Source: Actinophytocola xanthii
Lineage (GTDB): Bacteria; Actinomycetota; Actinomycetes; Mycobacteriales; Pseudonocardiaceae
Reading direction: 5' to 3'
Length of the DNA: 41,510 nt
Assembly: GCF_001921205.1 (NCBI RefSeq)
Contig: NZ_MSIE01000083.1
Coordinates: 1-41,510, forward strand
Of the stretch, positions 1-8,322 are shown in pieces; position 1 is the first letter of the stretch; the number at the start of each line of letters is the position of its first letter. The position numbers and the translations under genes were made by a program. The notes under the pieces were generated by a model that saw nothing but the letters and a program-made list of their open reading frames with translations, made no database searches and was not told the origin of the DNA.

Positions 1-205
1 ACGCCAGTTCACCACACCATGAAGATCTCAAACACGCTCTTAGACGCGCTGCTTCCCACCCGGCGTCGTCCGGAATAGTTACAGAGGCGAACAACGTGTA
101 TCGAACAGGCTTGCAGTACCGAAACTCCAACACACGCTCGGGTGGAGCGACATAATCAGCGTCAACGATCTCCACTTCATAATCTCCGAACACAAAAGTT
201 CGCAT
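1..205 (-). CDS. Partial small ORF, possible immunity protein (3' end outside window)
   Basis: An ATG at 203-205 opens a reading frame that stays open for 68 codons to the window edge. It begins MRTFVFGDYEVEIVDADY. An AGGA-type ribosome site lies about eight bases upstream. I do not recognise the family. The gene lies 50 bp downstream of a gene fragment with a polymorphic-toxin pretoxin domain, which is the usual place for an immunity gene. The base composition differs from the rest of the window: 124 of 240 bases (52%) at positions 1-240 are G or C by hand count, against a visibly much higher level elsewhere. That suggests recent transfer. The immunity role is inferred from position and size only, and the C-terminus is not visible. 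Confidence 0.5.
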   Translation of the reverse strand, partial: MRTFVFGDYEVEIVDADYVAPPERVLEFRYCKPVRYTLFASVTIPDDAGWEAARLRACLRSSWCGELA

Positions 206-255
206 CGAAAGAATCCTACGCCCTTCAATCCAAGAAGGTGACAAACCTGCCGCCA

Positions 256-922
256 CTATCCAGCCGAATGCCCTTGTTTTCCCCTTCCCGCCTTCTTGTG
301 AAGTGCGCGGCCAGCCACCGTGTACGAAGCACCCGCCGCGTTCTTGGCATCTCCCTCAATCCCGCACGAGCCGCAGTTTACGCCGTCCGCCCACTCTCCC
401 AGCACGGGAACAAGGCCGATGAGGTCGAACAACAGATGGCCGGAGGTACTGAATGTGGGCGCCGACTGCGCCTGCCACCCGGGTACCGGATCGAGCATTC
501 GAGCGCGGTCTTCGTCGCTGCCGTTCTCGAAAAGCTCCCACTGGGTCGCGCTGACGTCGATACCCTCCTGAGCGAGCTTCTCCAGGTCGATGGTCGGGCG
601 TCCGTCGGCGCCGATCGTTCCCGGATGACGCCCGTCCGCCGTTGGCCAGTCGCAGGCGTCGCAGTAGTTGGCCGGTGCGGGCGGCGGCACGGGCGGCGAT
701 GGCCGGATCGGGGCGGGGGGCCCTGGCGTCGCCCGAGGCGCTTCCGCTGCCGCCGGAGCCGCGGCCTCCTGTAGTGAACGAGCTGCCGCCGGAGCCAAAC
801 CAGCCGTCGGGGAGGTTGCCCACCGAGGTGCCGCTCCAGCCGAAGGGCTGAGAACAACACGCGGGACCACACTTGGCGCCGCCGTCACCGGTCAGGGTGA
901 CGACGGCGCTGGCCAGGGCCAA
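256..922 (-). pseudogene. Frameshifted polymorphic-toxin tail with pretoxin domain
   Basis: Two overlapping minus-strand frames both show strong GC-third-position coding bias, but over different stretches. The first runs from 922 to about 720 and encodes a Gly/Ser-rich linker. The second runs from about 720 to the TAG at 256-258. Removing one base from the six-G run at 715-720 joins them into about 221 codons. The C-terminal part contains DLIGLVPVLGEWADGVN, then a Gly-Asp and Ala-rich stretch. This matches the pretoxin (PT-TG-like) domain that precedes toxin modules in secreted polymorphic toxins. Only about 24 residues follow it, so no toxin domain is recognisable. An in-frame TAA (923-925) lies just before the upstream end, so the RHS or secretion part is missing too. 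I read it as a decayed toxin tail. A sequencing error in the G run cannot be excluded. Confidence 0.55.
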
Positions 923-1000
923 TTATTGACGCAGCGTGTCGGTGTTACGGTTCTCTGCCCCTTGTGGGTGACCACCGCCAAGCGTTCAGAGGACCTGCGC

Positions 1001-2584
1001 GTGACGATCGCTTCGCCCTCCCCTGCCGTCTCGACCCCCGCCCCGGACACCCCGACTCGCCGTTCCCGCGCCTGGTTGTTCGTCGCGGGCGGGTTGGGGG
1101 TGCTGTTCCTGCTGGGCGTGCGGGCGGCGTGGTTCTTCACCATCGACGACGCCTACATCACCTTCCGGTACTCCGACAATCTCGCGAACGGCCACGGCCC
1201 GGTGTGGAACGTCGGCGAGGACCCGGTCGAGGGCTTCACGAACTTCCTCTGGATGGTCTGGCACACGCCGTTCGCGTTGCTCGGCCTCGACCTGCCGACC
1301 GTCGCGAAGCTGACCTCGCTGGTCGCGGGCGCGGCGGCGCTGGTGATGCTCGTGCGGTACTGCCACCAGCGGTACGGCCTGGTCGCGGCGCTGACCGCCG
1401 GCGGCGCCTTCGTCGTGTTCGTGCCCACCTACTTCCACCTCACCAGCGGCCTGGAGACCGTCGCGTTCGCGGCTCTCGTGCTGCGTGCGGTGATCGTGAC
1501 GCTGCGGGCGCTGGACGACCGGCCGGTGCGTGTGTGGGAGCCACCACTGCTGCTGGTGCTGGCCGGAATGCTGCGTCCCGAGGGAGTGCTGGCCGCGTTG
1601 CCGGCGTTCCTGCTGTGGCTGTGGCTGCGCCGCCGGGACCGGGTGGCCTGGCTGTGGTCCGCGGGTGCCGTCGTCGCCGGGGCCGCCTACTTCGTGTGGC
1701 GGTGGACCTACTACGGACACCTGTTCCCCAACACCTTCTACGTGAAGTTCGGCAACGTCGCGGCCGGCACCGCGTGGTTCGAGGCCACCGTCCCGCTGCT
1801 GGCGCCGCTGCTGGCGCTGACGCTGTGGCTGCTGGTCCGCAGAGAGACCCGCTGGGCCGGCGGGCTGCTGGTGGGTACGGTGGCGACGACCTACCTGACC
1901 TACGTGGTATCCGGACCGTCGATGGACTACGTCCACCGGTTCGCCTATCACGCCTTCCCACTGCTGTGCCTCGGCGCCGGTCTGGCCGTGGGGCCGATCC
2001 GGCGCTGGTACCTCGCCTCGGCGGTCGGCGCGGTCGCGGTCGGCTGGGTGGCGGTGACCGGTGTCCAGCCCTTCGACCTGCCGGTGATCGCCAACTACGG
2101 CCCGGACCTGGCCCGTGCACACGTCGCGATCGGCAAGGGACTCGGGCAGGTGGATTCGGTTCCCCCCGAGGAGCGCACCGTCGCGTTGAACGACGCCGGC
2201 GCCATCCCCTACTACAGCGGCTGGACGACGGTCGACATCATCGGGCTGAACGACGAGGCCATCGCCCACGGTGGCGACGTCACCCAGCGCGTCCTCGACG
2301 CCCGGCCGACGGTGATCGTCGTGCGGAGCCTCAGCCCGGACGTTCCGGCCGATGCCTACGGCATGGACGTGCTCCAGGTGACCGAGGGCTACGAGCACGT
2401 AGCCACGGTTCCGATGCGCGACAGCTACTACAAGCAGGTCTTCGTCCTCCCGGAATGGGCCGACGAGGTACGCGAGCCGATCATGGCCGCCGTGGACGAG
2501 GCTCAGCGGACCTACGACCCGGGCCGCTACGAGCTCACCATCGACCGGTGGCTCGACCGGGTGCGCAAGGACTTTCCCTGGTAG
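1001..2584 (+). CDS. GT-C membrane glycosyltransferase, AftB-like (GT89-type)
   Basis: This 527-residue polytopic membrane protein has a first membrane helix at residues 25-47. An Asp-Asp pair follows at 49-50 in FFTIDDAYITFRYSDNLA, then GEDPVEGFTNFLW. The acidic pair in the first extracytoplasmic loop is the catalytic signature of GT-C enzymes that use polyprenyl-phosphate donors. A C-terminal extracytoplasmic part at about 396-424 has the GAIPYY...DIIGLND pattern. Both features recall mycobacterial AftB, which adds terminal arabinofuranose to arabinogalactan. I chose the GTG at 1001 because the residues before it are low-complexity and the membrane helix follows directly. The gene stands alone: a toxin remnant precedes it and a convergent oxidoreductase follows 1 bp after its stop. 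The GT-C class is fairly secure; the arabinose substrate is inference. Confidence 0.7.
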   Translation: MTIASPSPAVSTPAPDTPTRRSRAWLFVAGGLGVLFLLGVRAAWFFTIDDAYITFRYSDNLANGHGPVWNVGEDPVEGFTNFLWMVWHTPFALLGLDLPTVAKLTSLVAGAAALVMLVRYCHQRYGLVAALTAGGAFVVFVPTYFHLTSGLETVAFAALVLRAVIVTLRALDDRPVRVWEPPLLLVLAGMLRPEGVLAALPAFLLWLWLRRRDRVAWLWSAGAVVAGAAYFVWRWTYYGHLFPNTFYVKFGNVAAGTAWFEATVPLLAPLLALTLWLLVRRETRWAGGLLVGTVATTYLTYVVSGPSMDYVHRFAYHAFPLLCLGAGLAVGPIRRWYLASAVGAVAVGWVAVTGVQPFDLPVIANYGPDLARAHVAIGKGLGQVDSVPPEERTVALNDAGAIPYYSGWTTVDIIGLNDEAIAHGGDVTQRVLDARPTVIVVRSLSPDVPADAYGMDVLQVTEGYEHVATVPMRDSYYKQVFVLPEWADEVREPIMAAVDEAQRTYDPGRYELTIDRWLDRVRKDFPW

Positions 2585-2585
2585 C

Positions 2586-3551
2586 TCACGGGATCAGGAC
2601 GACCTTGCCCACCGTTCGGCGTTGTTCCAGGTCCCGGTGGGCCTGCGCGGCGTGGGCCAGCGGGATCGGGGGGTTGGTCAGGGGGCGGATCCGACCGGCG
2701 GCCACCTCGGCGAGGGCTCTGGTCTCCAGGGAACGGAGGAACCCCGGCCGGCTGATCATGGGGCGGCCGATCGGCACCGACACGGTCAGGCCGCGGCCGT
2801 AGAAGTCCTCGGCGTGCAGCTCCACCGGCGCACCGGCGGACCAGCCGAACATCACCATTCGGCCGGCTGTGCCGAGGAGCTCCAGGGCCTGCCGGCCCGG
2901 CTTGCCGCCTACGCCGTCCAGGGCCACCGTCACCTCGCGGTCGCCCAGCTCCGCGCGGACCTGGTCGGGCCAGTCGTCGGTGTAGGGGTAGGCGTGGTGG
3001 GCGCCGAGACCACGGACGGTGTCCAGCTTGGGCTCCGAGGCCAGGCCGATCACCACGGCGCCGGCGTTGCGGGCGGCCTGGACCGCCACGCTGCCGATGC
3101 CGCCGGCCGCCGCGGGGATCACGACCACGTCCTCGGCGGTGATCGCGGCCTTGTCGAGCACGGCCAGCGCGGTGCGGCCGGTGCCGATCGTGGCCACGGC
3201 CTCGGGGTAGGACACCTGCGTGGGCAGCTCGTGCAGGGATGACACGGGGGCGACGGCCAGCTCGGCATAGCCGCCGCTGGCCATGCCCAGATGAGCCACC
3301 ACGCGCTTGCCCCGCCACGCGGGATCACCGTCGACCACCTCGCCGGCCACCTCGCGGCCGGGGGTCATCGGCAGTTCGGGGAGGGGGAACGGGCCACCGT
3401 GGACGCCGGCGCGGATCGCGGTGTCGAGGAGGTGGACGCCGGCGGCCCCCACCCGGATCAGGACCTGGCCCTCCCCCGCCACCGGGTCGGGTACGGGCTC
3501 GAGGACGAGGGCCTCGGGTGGGCCGAAGGCGTGCTGGCGGATGGCGTGCAT
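2586..3551 (-). CDS. Zinc-independent MDR family NAD(P)H:quinone oxidoreductase
   Basis: The 321-residue protein has the medium-chain dehydrogenase/reductase layout: an N-terminal GroES-like domain (LPMTPGREVAGEV at about 60-73) and a Rossmann fold with AAAGGIGSVAVQ at 147-158. The zinc-binding Cys set of alcohol dehydrogenases is absent, which fits the quinone oxidoreductase branch. That branch reduces quinones or other electrophiles with NADPH in the cytoplasm. The gene is leaderless or nearly so: the predicted -10 element ends 7 nt before the ATG. The promoter carries a palindrome inside a 19-bp spacer, typical of SoxR/MerR-activated genes (separate entry), which supports a redox-defence role. 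The exact substrate is not readable from sequence. Confidence 0.85.
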   Translation of the reverse strand: MHAIRQHAFGPPEALVLEPVPDPVAGEGQVLIRVGAAGVHLLDTAIRAGVHGGPFPLPELPMTPGREVAGEVVDGDPAWRGKRVVAHLGMASGGYAELAVAPVSSLHELPTQVSYPEAVATIGTGRTALAVLDKAAITAEDVVVIPAAAGGIGSVAVQAARNAGAVVIGLASEPKLDTVRGLGAHHAYPYTDDWPDQVRAELGDREVTVALDGVGGKPGRQALELLGTAGRMVMFGWSAGAPVELHAEDFYGRGLTVSVPIGRPMISRPGFLRSLETRALAEVAAGRIRPLTNPPIPLAHAAQAHRDLEQRRTVGKVVLIP

Positions 3552-3558
3552 GGCACAG

Positions 3559-3589
3559 AAACTAGGACCTCCAGGTTGCTGGAGGTCAA
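3559..3589 (-). promoter_or_regulatory. SoxR/MerR-type promoter with 19-bp spacer and palindromic operator
   Basis: Reading the minus strand, a -35 TTGACC (3589-3584) and a -10 TAGTTT (3564-3559) are separated by exactly 19 bp. The spacer region holds a perfect 9-bp inverted repeat, GACCTCCAG/CTGGAGGTC, with arms at 3566-3574 and 3579-3587 and a 4-nt loop. MerR-family activators such as SoxR bind this kind of palindrome and untwist over-long spacers. The SoxR box core is CCTCAAG-N4-CTTGAGG; here one symmetric base differs (CCTCCAG-N4-CTGGAGG). The site also lies just after the end of the divergently read-through permease gene, so it could double as a weak terminator. Confidence 0.6.
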
Positions 3590-3593
3590 CATC

Positions 3594-4520
3594 TCACTTC
3601 AGCACGCCCGCCGTCAGGCCCGCCTGGACCTGGCGTTGGAACAACACATAGACGACCAGCACCGGCAGCAGGGCGATCACCAGGCCGGCGAACAGCGCCG
3701 TCCAGTCCCCGCGGTAGCCCTGGCTGATCGCGAGCGCCGCCAGGCCCTGGGCGAGCACCTTCTTCTCCGGCTCGTTCATCAGCACCACCGGGAGTACGTA
3801 CTGGTTCCAGTGCCCCAGCACGTTGAACAACCCGATGCTGATCAGTCCCGGCTTCGCCATCGGCAGCATCACCCGGAAGAACAGTCCAAAGTGCGAACAT
3901 CCGTCCACGATGGCCGCTTCGGCGATCGAGGTGGGTTGGGTGCGGAAGAACGCTGTCAGGAAGAACACCGTGAACGGCAGCGAGAACGCCACGTACACCA
4001 GGGCCAGCGACACGTGGCTGTTGAGCCCCAGGAACTGGCCGACCCCGGGCAGCGCGGACAGGTTGCGCACCACGAAGAACAGCGGCACCAGAGCCAGGAA
4101 CACCGGGAAGATCATCCCGCCGACGAAGCCGTAGTAGACGATCCGGTTGCCCGGGAACTCGTAGCGTGCCAACACGTACGCCGCCATCGCGCCGAGCAGC
4201 ATGGTCAGCGGCACCGAGATCGCCACCACGACGACGCTGTTCACGAAGTACTGCCCGATGTTGGCCACGGTCCACGCGCGGGAGAAGTTCTCCACGTGCG
4301 GCTCACCGGGCAGGCCGAACGGCTCGGCCAGGAACTCGCTGTTCGACTTGAACGCCGACACGATCGCCCACAGCAGCGGCAGCGTCGTGATCAGCGCCCA
4401 GACCAGCAGGAACGTCCCGTTGAGCAGGTTCACCGCCCGCTCGCCGACGCCGACGCCAGGGGGCCGGTGCTCGGGCCCGGCGACCGGGGCTGGAGCCGGC
4501 GGGGACGACACGACGGTCAT
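3594..4520 (-). CDS. Carbohydrate ABC transporter permease, MalG/NgcG type
   Basis: This 308-residue inner-membrane permease of a CUT1-type sugar importer has about six helices, starting at NLLNGTFLLVWALITTLPLL. The EAA loop that docks the ATPase reads EAAIVDGCSHFGLFFRVMLP. The ATG at 4518-4520 overlaps the TGA of the upstream permease by 4 bp (ATGA), so translation is coupled. An N-terminal in-frame extension into the upstream gene is an antisense-frame artefact. It is the third gene of a binding-protein/permease/permease operon, and no ATPase gene is present. Actinomycete CUT1 importers often share a distant MsiK ATPase, so this absence is normal. Confidence 0.9.
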   Translation of the reverse strand: MTVVSSPPAPAPVAGPEHRPPGVGVGERAVNLLNGTFLLVWALITTLPLLWAIVSAFKSNSEFLAEPFGLPGEPHVENFSRAWTVANIGQYFVNSVVVVAISVPLTMLLGAMAAYVLARYEFPGNRIVYYGFVGGMIFPVFLALVPLFFVVRNLSALPGVGQFLGLNSHVSLALVYVAFSLPFTVFFLTAFFRTQPTSIAEAAIVDGCSHFGLFFRVMLPMAKPGLISIGLFNVLGHWNQYVLPVVLMNEPEKKVLAQGLAALAISQGYRGDWTALFAGLVIALLPVLVVYVLFQRQVQAGLTAGVLK

Positions 4521-5503
4521 GACAGCTCCACCCGCTCCCGCCGCGCGACCCGCATGAACACCGCCGCGACGACCAGCGTCAACAACAGCAGCACCACCCC
4601 GATGGCCGACGCGTAGCCGAACCGATAACTGTTGAACGCGCTCCGGTACAGCGCCAGGCCCAGGACGTCGCCGGAGCGCGATGGGCCACCGCCGATCCCG
4701 AGCATGATGTGCACCAGCGCGAAGGCGTCCATGGCCTGGATGGCCAGGTACACCCAGCCCACCTGGACCGTGTCCCACACCAGCGGCAGCGTGACCTGTC
4801 GGAACGTCATGAACCGACCCGCGCCGTCCAGCAGCGCGGCCTCGTAGATCTCCTTGGGGATGCTCTGCATCGCCGCGGAGAACAACACGACGTAGAACCC
4901 GACGAACGACCAGATCATCACCAGCAGGACGATCCAGAACGCGAAGTCCGGATCGCCCAGCCAGGGCTGGGCCCACCCGTCGAGTCCGACCGCGCGCAGC
5001 AGGCCGTTGAGGATCCCGCCGGCCTGGGTCGGGGCGAAGACGTACTTGAACAGCACCCCGATGATCGCCACCGAGAGCACCATCGGGAAGAAGTACACCA
5101 CCCGGTACACCGCCGAGCCGCGCACGCCCTCGACCCCGGATCTCCCGCGCCGGCCCACGTTCAGCATCGACGCCAGGAACAGTCCGAGCAGCACTGTCAC
5201 GGCGGGAACGACGACGACCAGGATCCCGTTGTTGCGCAGGGCGATCAGGAACTGCTCGTCATCCAGCAGGCGCGCGTAGTTGGCGAGCCCGACGAACGTC
5301 TGGCCGCCGGTCAGGCCGGTCCAGTCCGTCAGCGAGATGTAGATGGCCTGCAGGTAGGGCGACACCACGAACAGGCCGTAGATCCCGACCGGCACCAGCA
5401 GGAAGGACACCACGAAGGTGTACTTCCCGTGGTGCAGGGCGGGTCCGGCCTTCGATGTCGGCCGGCGTGGCACGGAGTTGCGAACGGACACGTCGGTCGA
5501 CAA
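4517..5503 (-). CDS. Carbohydrate ABC transporter permease, MalF/NgcF type
   Basis: The 328-residue permease has an N-terminal helix (FVVSFLLVPVGIYGLFVVSP, about 29-48), a periplasmic stretch and further helices. Its EAA motif reads IYEAALLDGAGRFMTFRQV. It pairs with the overlapping MalG-type permease to form the translocation channel. The start ATG at 5503 lies 18 bp after the binding-protein stop, so the three genes form one transcript. The substrate cannot be fixed from the permease alone. The binding protein and the neighbouring anmK suggest amino sugars. Confidence 0.9.
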   Translation of the reverse strand: MSTDVSVRNSVPRRPTSKAGPALHHGKYTFVVSFLLVPVGIYGLFVVSPYLQAIYISLTDWTGLTGGQTFVGLANYARLLDDEQFLIALRNNGILVVVVPAVTVLLGLFLASMLNVGRRGRSGVEGVRGSAVYRVVYFFPMVLSVAIIGVLFKYVFAPTQAGGILNGLLRAVGLDGWAQPWLGDPDFAFWIVLLVMIWSFVGFYVVLFSAAMQSIPKEIYEAALLDGAGRFMTFRQVTLPLVWDTVQVGWVYLAIQAMDAFALVHIMLGIGGGPSRSGDVLGLALYRSAFNSYRFGYASAIGVVLLLLTLVVAAVFMRVARRERVELS

Positions 5504-5521
5504 CGAGGGCTCCGCGGGTGC

Positions 5522-6943
5522 TCAGCGCGTGTACTTGGTAATGGAGTCGTCGTCGCGGATCTTCTTGGCCTCCGCCTCGCAGGCCGTGGAGAACTCGTCC
5601 ACGCTCATGCGGCCGGCCAGCAGGTCGCCGATGTGCGCGTTGATGCCGGGGTTCCACATGCTCTGGTACCAGGTCTGGTAACGCCAGTTGATGACGTTGT
5701 CGCCCGCGGTCTTGAGCGCGTCCTGGGCTGAGGTGAGGCCGGGCTTGAGCTGGAGGCCGTCCGCCGCGCCCTGTACGACGGTCAGGCTGGAGACCTCCTC
5801 GGTGAAGCCACGCGCGCCCTCCTTGGAGAGCATGATCCGCATGTACTCGAGCCCGCCGCGCGGGTTCTTCGCCGCCGCCGGCACGACGTAGGGCTCACCG
5901 GCCGTCGCCCGCAGCGTCTCCTTGGGCAGCGCGGAGTCCTCGGACAGCACGGGCTCGGGCATGAAGGCGAACTCGAACCCCTCGGGTGTCACGTCGACCT
6001 GCTCGCTCTCCAGCCAGGACCCGCACGGGACGAACGCCGCCTTGCCCTCGCACCAGGCACCCTGGGCCTGGATGTGGTCCATGCCCTCGGTGCCCTCGAG
6101 GATGAAGCCGCTGCGCTTGAGGCCGGCCAGCGCGTTCGCCGACTCCTTGATCGCCTCGTGCGCCCAGGCGCCCTCCTCGAGGTTGTCGATGGCCTTCAGG
6201 ACGTCCTCGCCGGCGTGCTTGGCGGCCATGGTGAGCAGCGGCCAGGTCATGTACCGGGCGTGCACGCCCTGGTAGGTCCAGGGGGCGATGCCAGCACCCT
6301 TGATCTCCTTGCAGAGATCGGTCATCTCGGCCCAGGTGGTGGGCGGGGTCCAGCCGTGCTGGTCGAAGAGCGCCTTGTTGTACCAGAGGCCGTAGATCGT
6401 CAACGCCAGGTGGAGCGCGTAGGGGGTGTCGCCGAACGTGCCCTCCTCGACCGCGCCGGGCACCAGCGTGTCGCGGACCTTCTTGCTCGGGTCGTCCCAG
6501 CTGGGAGCGTCGAACAGGTCGGCGAGGCTGTAGAGCTGCTTGTCGGAGACGAGCTGGCCGAGCGGGATCTGGCCGTCGCCGGAGTTGTTCACGAAGTCCG
6601 GCGGGTTGCCGGCGACGAAGCGGGACTGGAGGGCACCGGCGATGTCGACCTCGGCCTTGTGCTTGATCTCCGCGTTCGGGTACTTCTCCTTGTACATCGG
6701 CTCGTGCACGTCGGTGGCGTACTTGTCGCCGAACCCGCCGTTGAAGATGTAGATCTCGAGTGGGGAGTCGGTCGGCACCCCCAACGGGTTGTCGTCGCTG
6801 ACCTCACCCTCGGTCTGCTCCTGACCACCGCCGGAGGTGGCGCACCCCACGAGCACACCCGACCCCGGCACCACTAAGGCCCCTGTCGCGAGGGCGCTCC
6901 GCAGGAAGGTCCGCCTGCTCCACCCGCTCGGAATCCTGGTCAT
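5522..6943 (-). CDS. Sugar-binding lipoprotein, NgcE-like, Tat-exported
   Basis: The 473-residue extracytoplasmic solute-binding protein starts at the ATG at 6941-6943, preceded by a GAGGAG ribosome site. The signal peptide has a twin-arginine motif SRRTFLRSA (residues 9-17) and a lipobox LVGC with the lipidated Cys at 34, so it is a Tat-exported lipoprotein. Just after it, the mature start (DDNPLGVPTDSPLEIYIFNGGFGDKY) and RFVAGNPPDFVNNSG resemble NgcE, the N-acetylglucosamine/diacetylchitobiose-binding protein of Streptomyces. It is the first gene of the importer operon and is transcribed away from anmK. The NgcE resemblance is from memory of the family. The ligand could be GlcNAc, chitobiose or a muropeptide-derived disaccharide. 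Confidence 0.8.
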   Translation of the reverse strand: MTRIPSGWSRRTFLRSALATGALVVPGSGVLVGCATSGGGQEQTEGEVSDDNPLGVPTDSPLEIYIFNGGFGDKYATDVHEPMYKEKYPNAEIKHKAEVDIAGALQSRFVAGNPPDFVNNSGDGQIPLGQLVSDKQLYSLADLFDAPSWDDPSKKVRDTLVPGAVEEGTFGDTPYALHLALTIYGLWYNKALFDQHGWTPPTTWAEMTDLCKEIKGAGIAPWTYQGVHARYMTWPLLTMAAKHAGEDVLKAIDNLEEGAWAHEAIKESANALAGLKRSGFILEGTEGMDHIQAQGAWCEGKAAFVPCGSWLESEQVDVTPEGFEFAFMPEPVLSEDSALPKETLRATAGEPYVVPAAAKNPRGGLEYMRIMLSKEGARGFTEEVSSLTVVQGAADGLQLKPGLTSAQDALKTAGDNVINWRYQTWYQSMWNPGINAHIGDLLAGRMSVDEFSTACEAEAKKIRDDDSITKYTR

Positions 6944-7061
6944 GATCCGCTCCTCGTGTCCTCGCTCCGTCACTGGCCGAACCCGCCCCCGGGCGCAGGG
7001 TGACACACTAGCGCCCTGGTCCATAGCCAGTACCGCGAATACTCAACGCCTTCGACATCGG

Positions 7062-7077
7062 TTTGGTCAAGAACTAA
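7062..7077. promoter_or_regulatory. Possible DasR-like operator in the ngcE/anmK divergent region
   Basis: The 16-mer TTTGGTCAAGAACTAA agrees with the DasR responsive element (consensus close to AYTGGTCTAGACCART) at about 11 of 16 positions, including the TGGTC half-site and the central AGA. It lies in the 140-180 bp region between the amino-sugar importer and anmK, where a GntR-family GlcNAc regulator would be expected. On the minus strand it overlaps a TTGACC that could be a -35 element. The second half-site is degenerate, so this is tentative. Confidence 0.3.
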
Positions 7078-7122
7078 CGTGTCGTCTTGCACACCCTCGA
7101 CCCGGTGGCCTACCCAGATCCA

Positions 7123-8319
7123 GTGACTTCGTGCCGAGTGATCGGGCTGCTGTCCGGAACGTCGATGGACGGCGTGGACGTGGCAGTGGCCGAGCTGCGC
7201 CTGACCGGCGAGACCGTCGACCTCACCCCCTGCGGGCACACCGAGGTGCCGTTCCCGGACGGGTTACGCGCCCGGCTGCTGGCCGCGCTGCCGCCCAACT
7301 CCTGCACCGCTGAGGAGCTGTGCCGGTTGGACACCGCCGTGGGCCAGGCCTTCGCGACGGCCGCCGCGGACGCGCTCGCCGACATCGCCGACGGGCACGC
7401 CGACCTCGTGGCCTCGCTGGGACAGACGCTCTACCACTGGGTCGACGGCGACCACGCGCTCGGCACCCTCCAGGTGGGACAGCCGGCCTGGATCGCCGAG
7501 CGCACCGGTCTCCCGGTCGTCGCCGACCTGCGGGCGCGGGACGTGGCCGCGGGCGGGCACGGCGCACCGCTCGCGAGCCTGTTCGACCAGCTGTGGCTGC
7601 GCCCCGGGGAGGGGACCACGGCCGGGCTGAACATCGGCGGGATCGCCAACATCACCGTCGTCCCGGCGAGCGGCCCGGCTGTCGCCTTCGACACCGGACC
7701 CGGCAACGCGCTGCTGGACACGGCCGCCCGGATGATCTCCAACGGAGCCTGGCAACTCGACGTGGACGGCGACCTCGCCGCCCAGGGGCGGCCGCACGAG
7801 GCGCTGCTGGCGGTGTTGCTGGCCGACCCGTACTACGCGCTGCCCGCGCCGAAGTCGACCGGCAAGGAGTACTTCCACCTCGGCCACCTCCGGGCGGCCC
7901 TGGCCGAGGTGGGCCATGTGAGCGGGCCCGACCTGCTCGCCACGCTGGTCGAGCTGACCGCCGTCACGGTCGCCGACGCCTGCCGCGCGCACCGCGTGAG
8001 CCGAGTCGTGGCGGCCGGCGGCGGGGTCCGCAACCCCACGCTGATGACCGCGCTGCGCCGACACCTTGGCGAGGTGGAGGTGGTGGGAAGCGACGAGCTC
8101 GGGCTGCCCAGCAGCGCGAAGGAGGCCTACCTCACCGCGCTGCTCGGCTTCCTGTCCTGGCTCGGCCTGCCGGCCAACGAGCCCCACGCGACCGGCGCCG
8201 CCGGCCCCCGGCTGCTCGGCTCGATCACCCCGGGCGCGTCGCCCCTGCGGCTGCCCTGTCCCACGACGACCAGCGTCACCCGGCTGCGGGTGGCCCAACC
8301 TGCGATCAGCGGGAGGTAA
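7123..8319 (+). CDS. anmK: Anhydro-N-acetylmuramic acid kinase
   Basis: AnmK cleaves the 1,6-anhydro bond of anhydro-MurNAc and phosphorylates it to MurNAc-6-phosphate during cell-wall recycling. The family motifs are all present: VIGLLSGTSMDGVDVAV at the N-terminus (nucleotide binding), RARDVAAGGHGAPL containing the catalytic Asp, NIGGIANIT, FDTGPGNALLD and TGKEYF, with a C-terminal GGGVRNP. With the GTG at 7123 the protein has 398 residues. A TTG at 7087 and a GTG at 7105 are alternative starts. None has a clear ribosome site, and the family usually starts only a few residues before VIGL, which favours 7123 or slightly downstream. The stop is 3 bp from the start of the symporter, so the two genes form an operon. 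Confidence 0.9.
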   Translation: MTSCRVIGLLSGTSMDGVDVAVAELRLTGETVDLTPCGHTEVPFPDGLRARLLAALPPNSCTAEELCRLDTAVGQAFATAAADALADIADGHADLVASLGQTLYHWVDGDHALGTLQVGQPAWIAERTGLPVVADLRARDVAAGGHGAPLASLFDQLWLRPGEGTTAGLNIGGIANITVVPASGPAVAFDTGPGNALLDTAARMISNGAWQLDVDGDLAAQGRPHEALLAVLLADPYYALPAPKSTGKEYFHLGHLRAALAEVGHVSGPDLLATLVELTAVTVADACRAHRVSRVVAAGGGVRNPTLMTALRRHLGEVEVVGSDELGLPSSAKEAYLTALLGFLSWLGLPANEPHATGAAGPRLLGSITPGASPLRLPCPTTTSVTRLRVAQPAISGR

Positions 8320-8322
8320 ACA

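Noticed and set aside
256-922. Two separate real genes in overlapping frames
   Set aside because: Each frame shows coding bias over only half of its length, and a one-base change in a six-G run joins them; one frameshifted gene is simpler.
7012-7031. CTGG-N7-CCAG repeat as a DasR site
   Set aside because: The half-sites are spaced one base too far apart for the dre element, and the centre does not match; the site at 7062-7077 is the better candidate.
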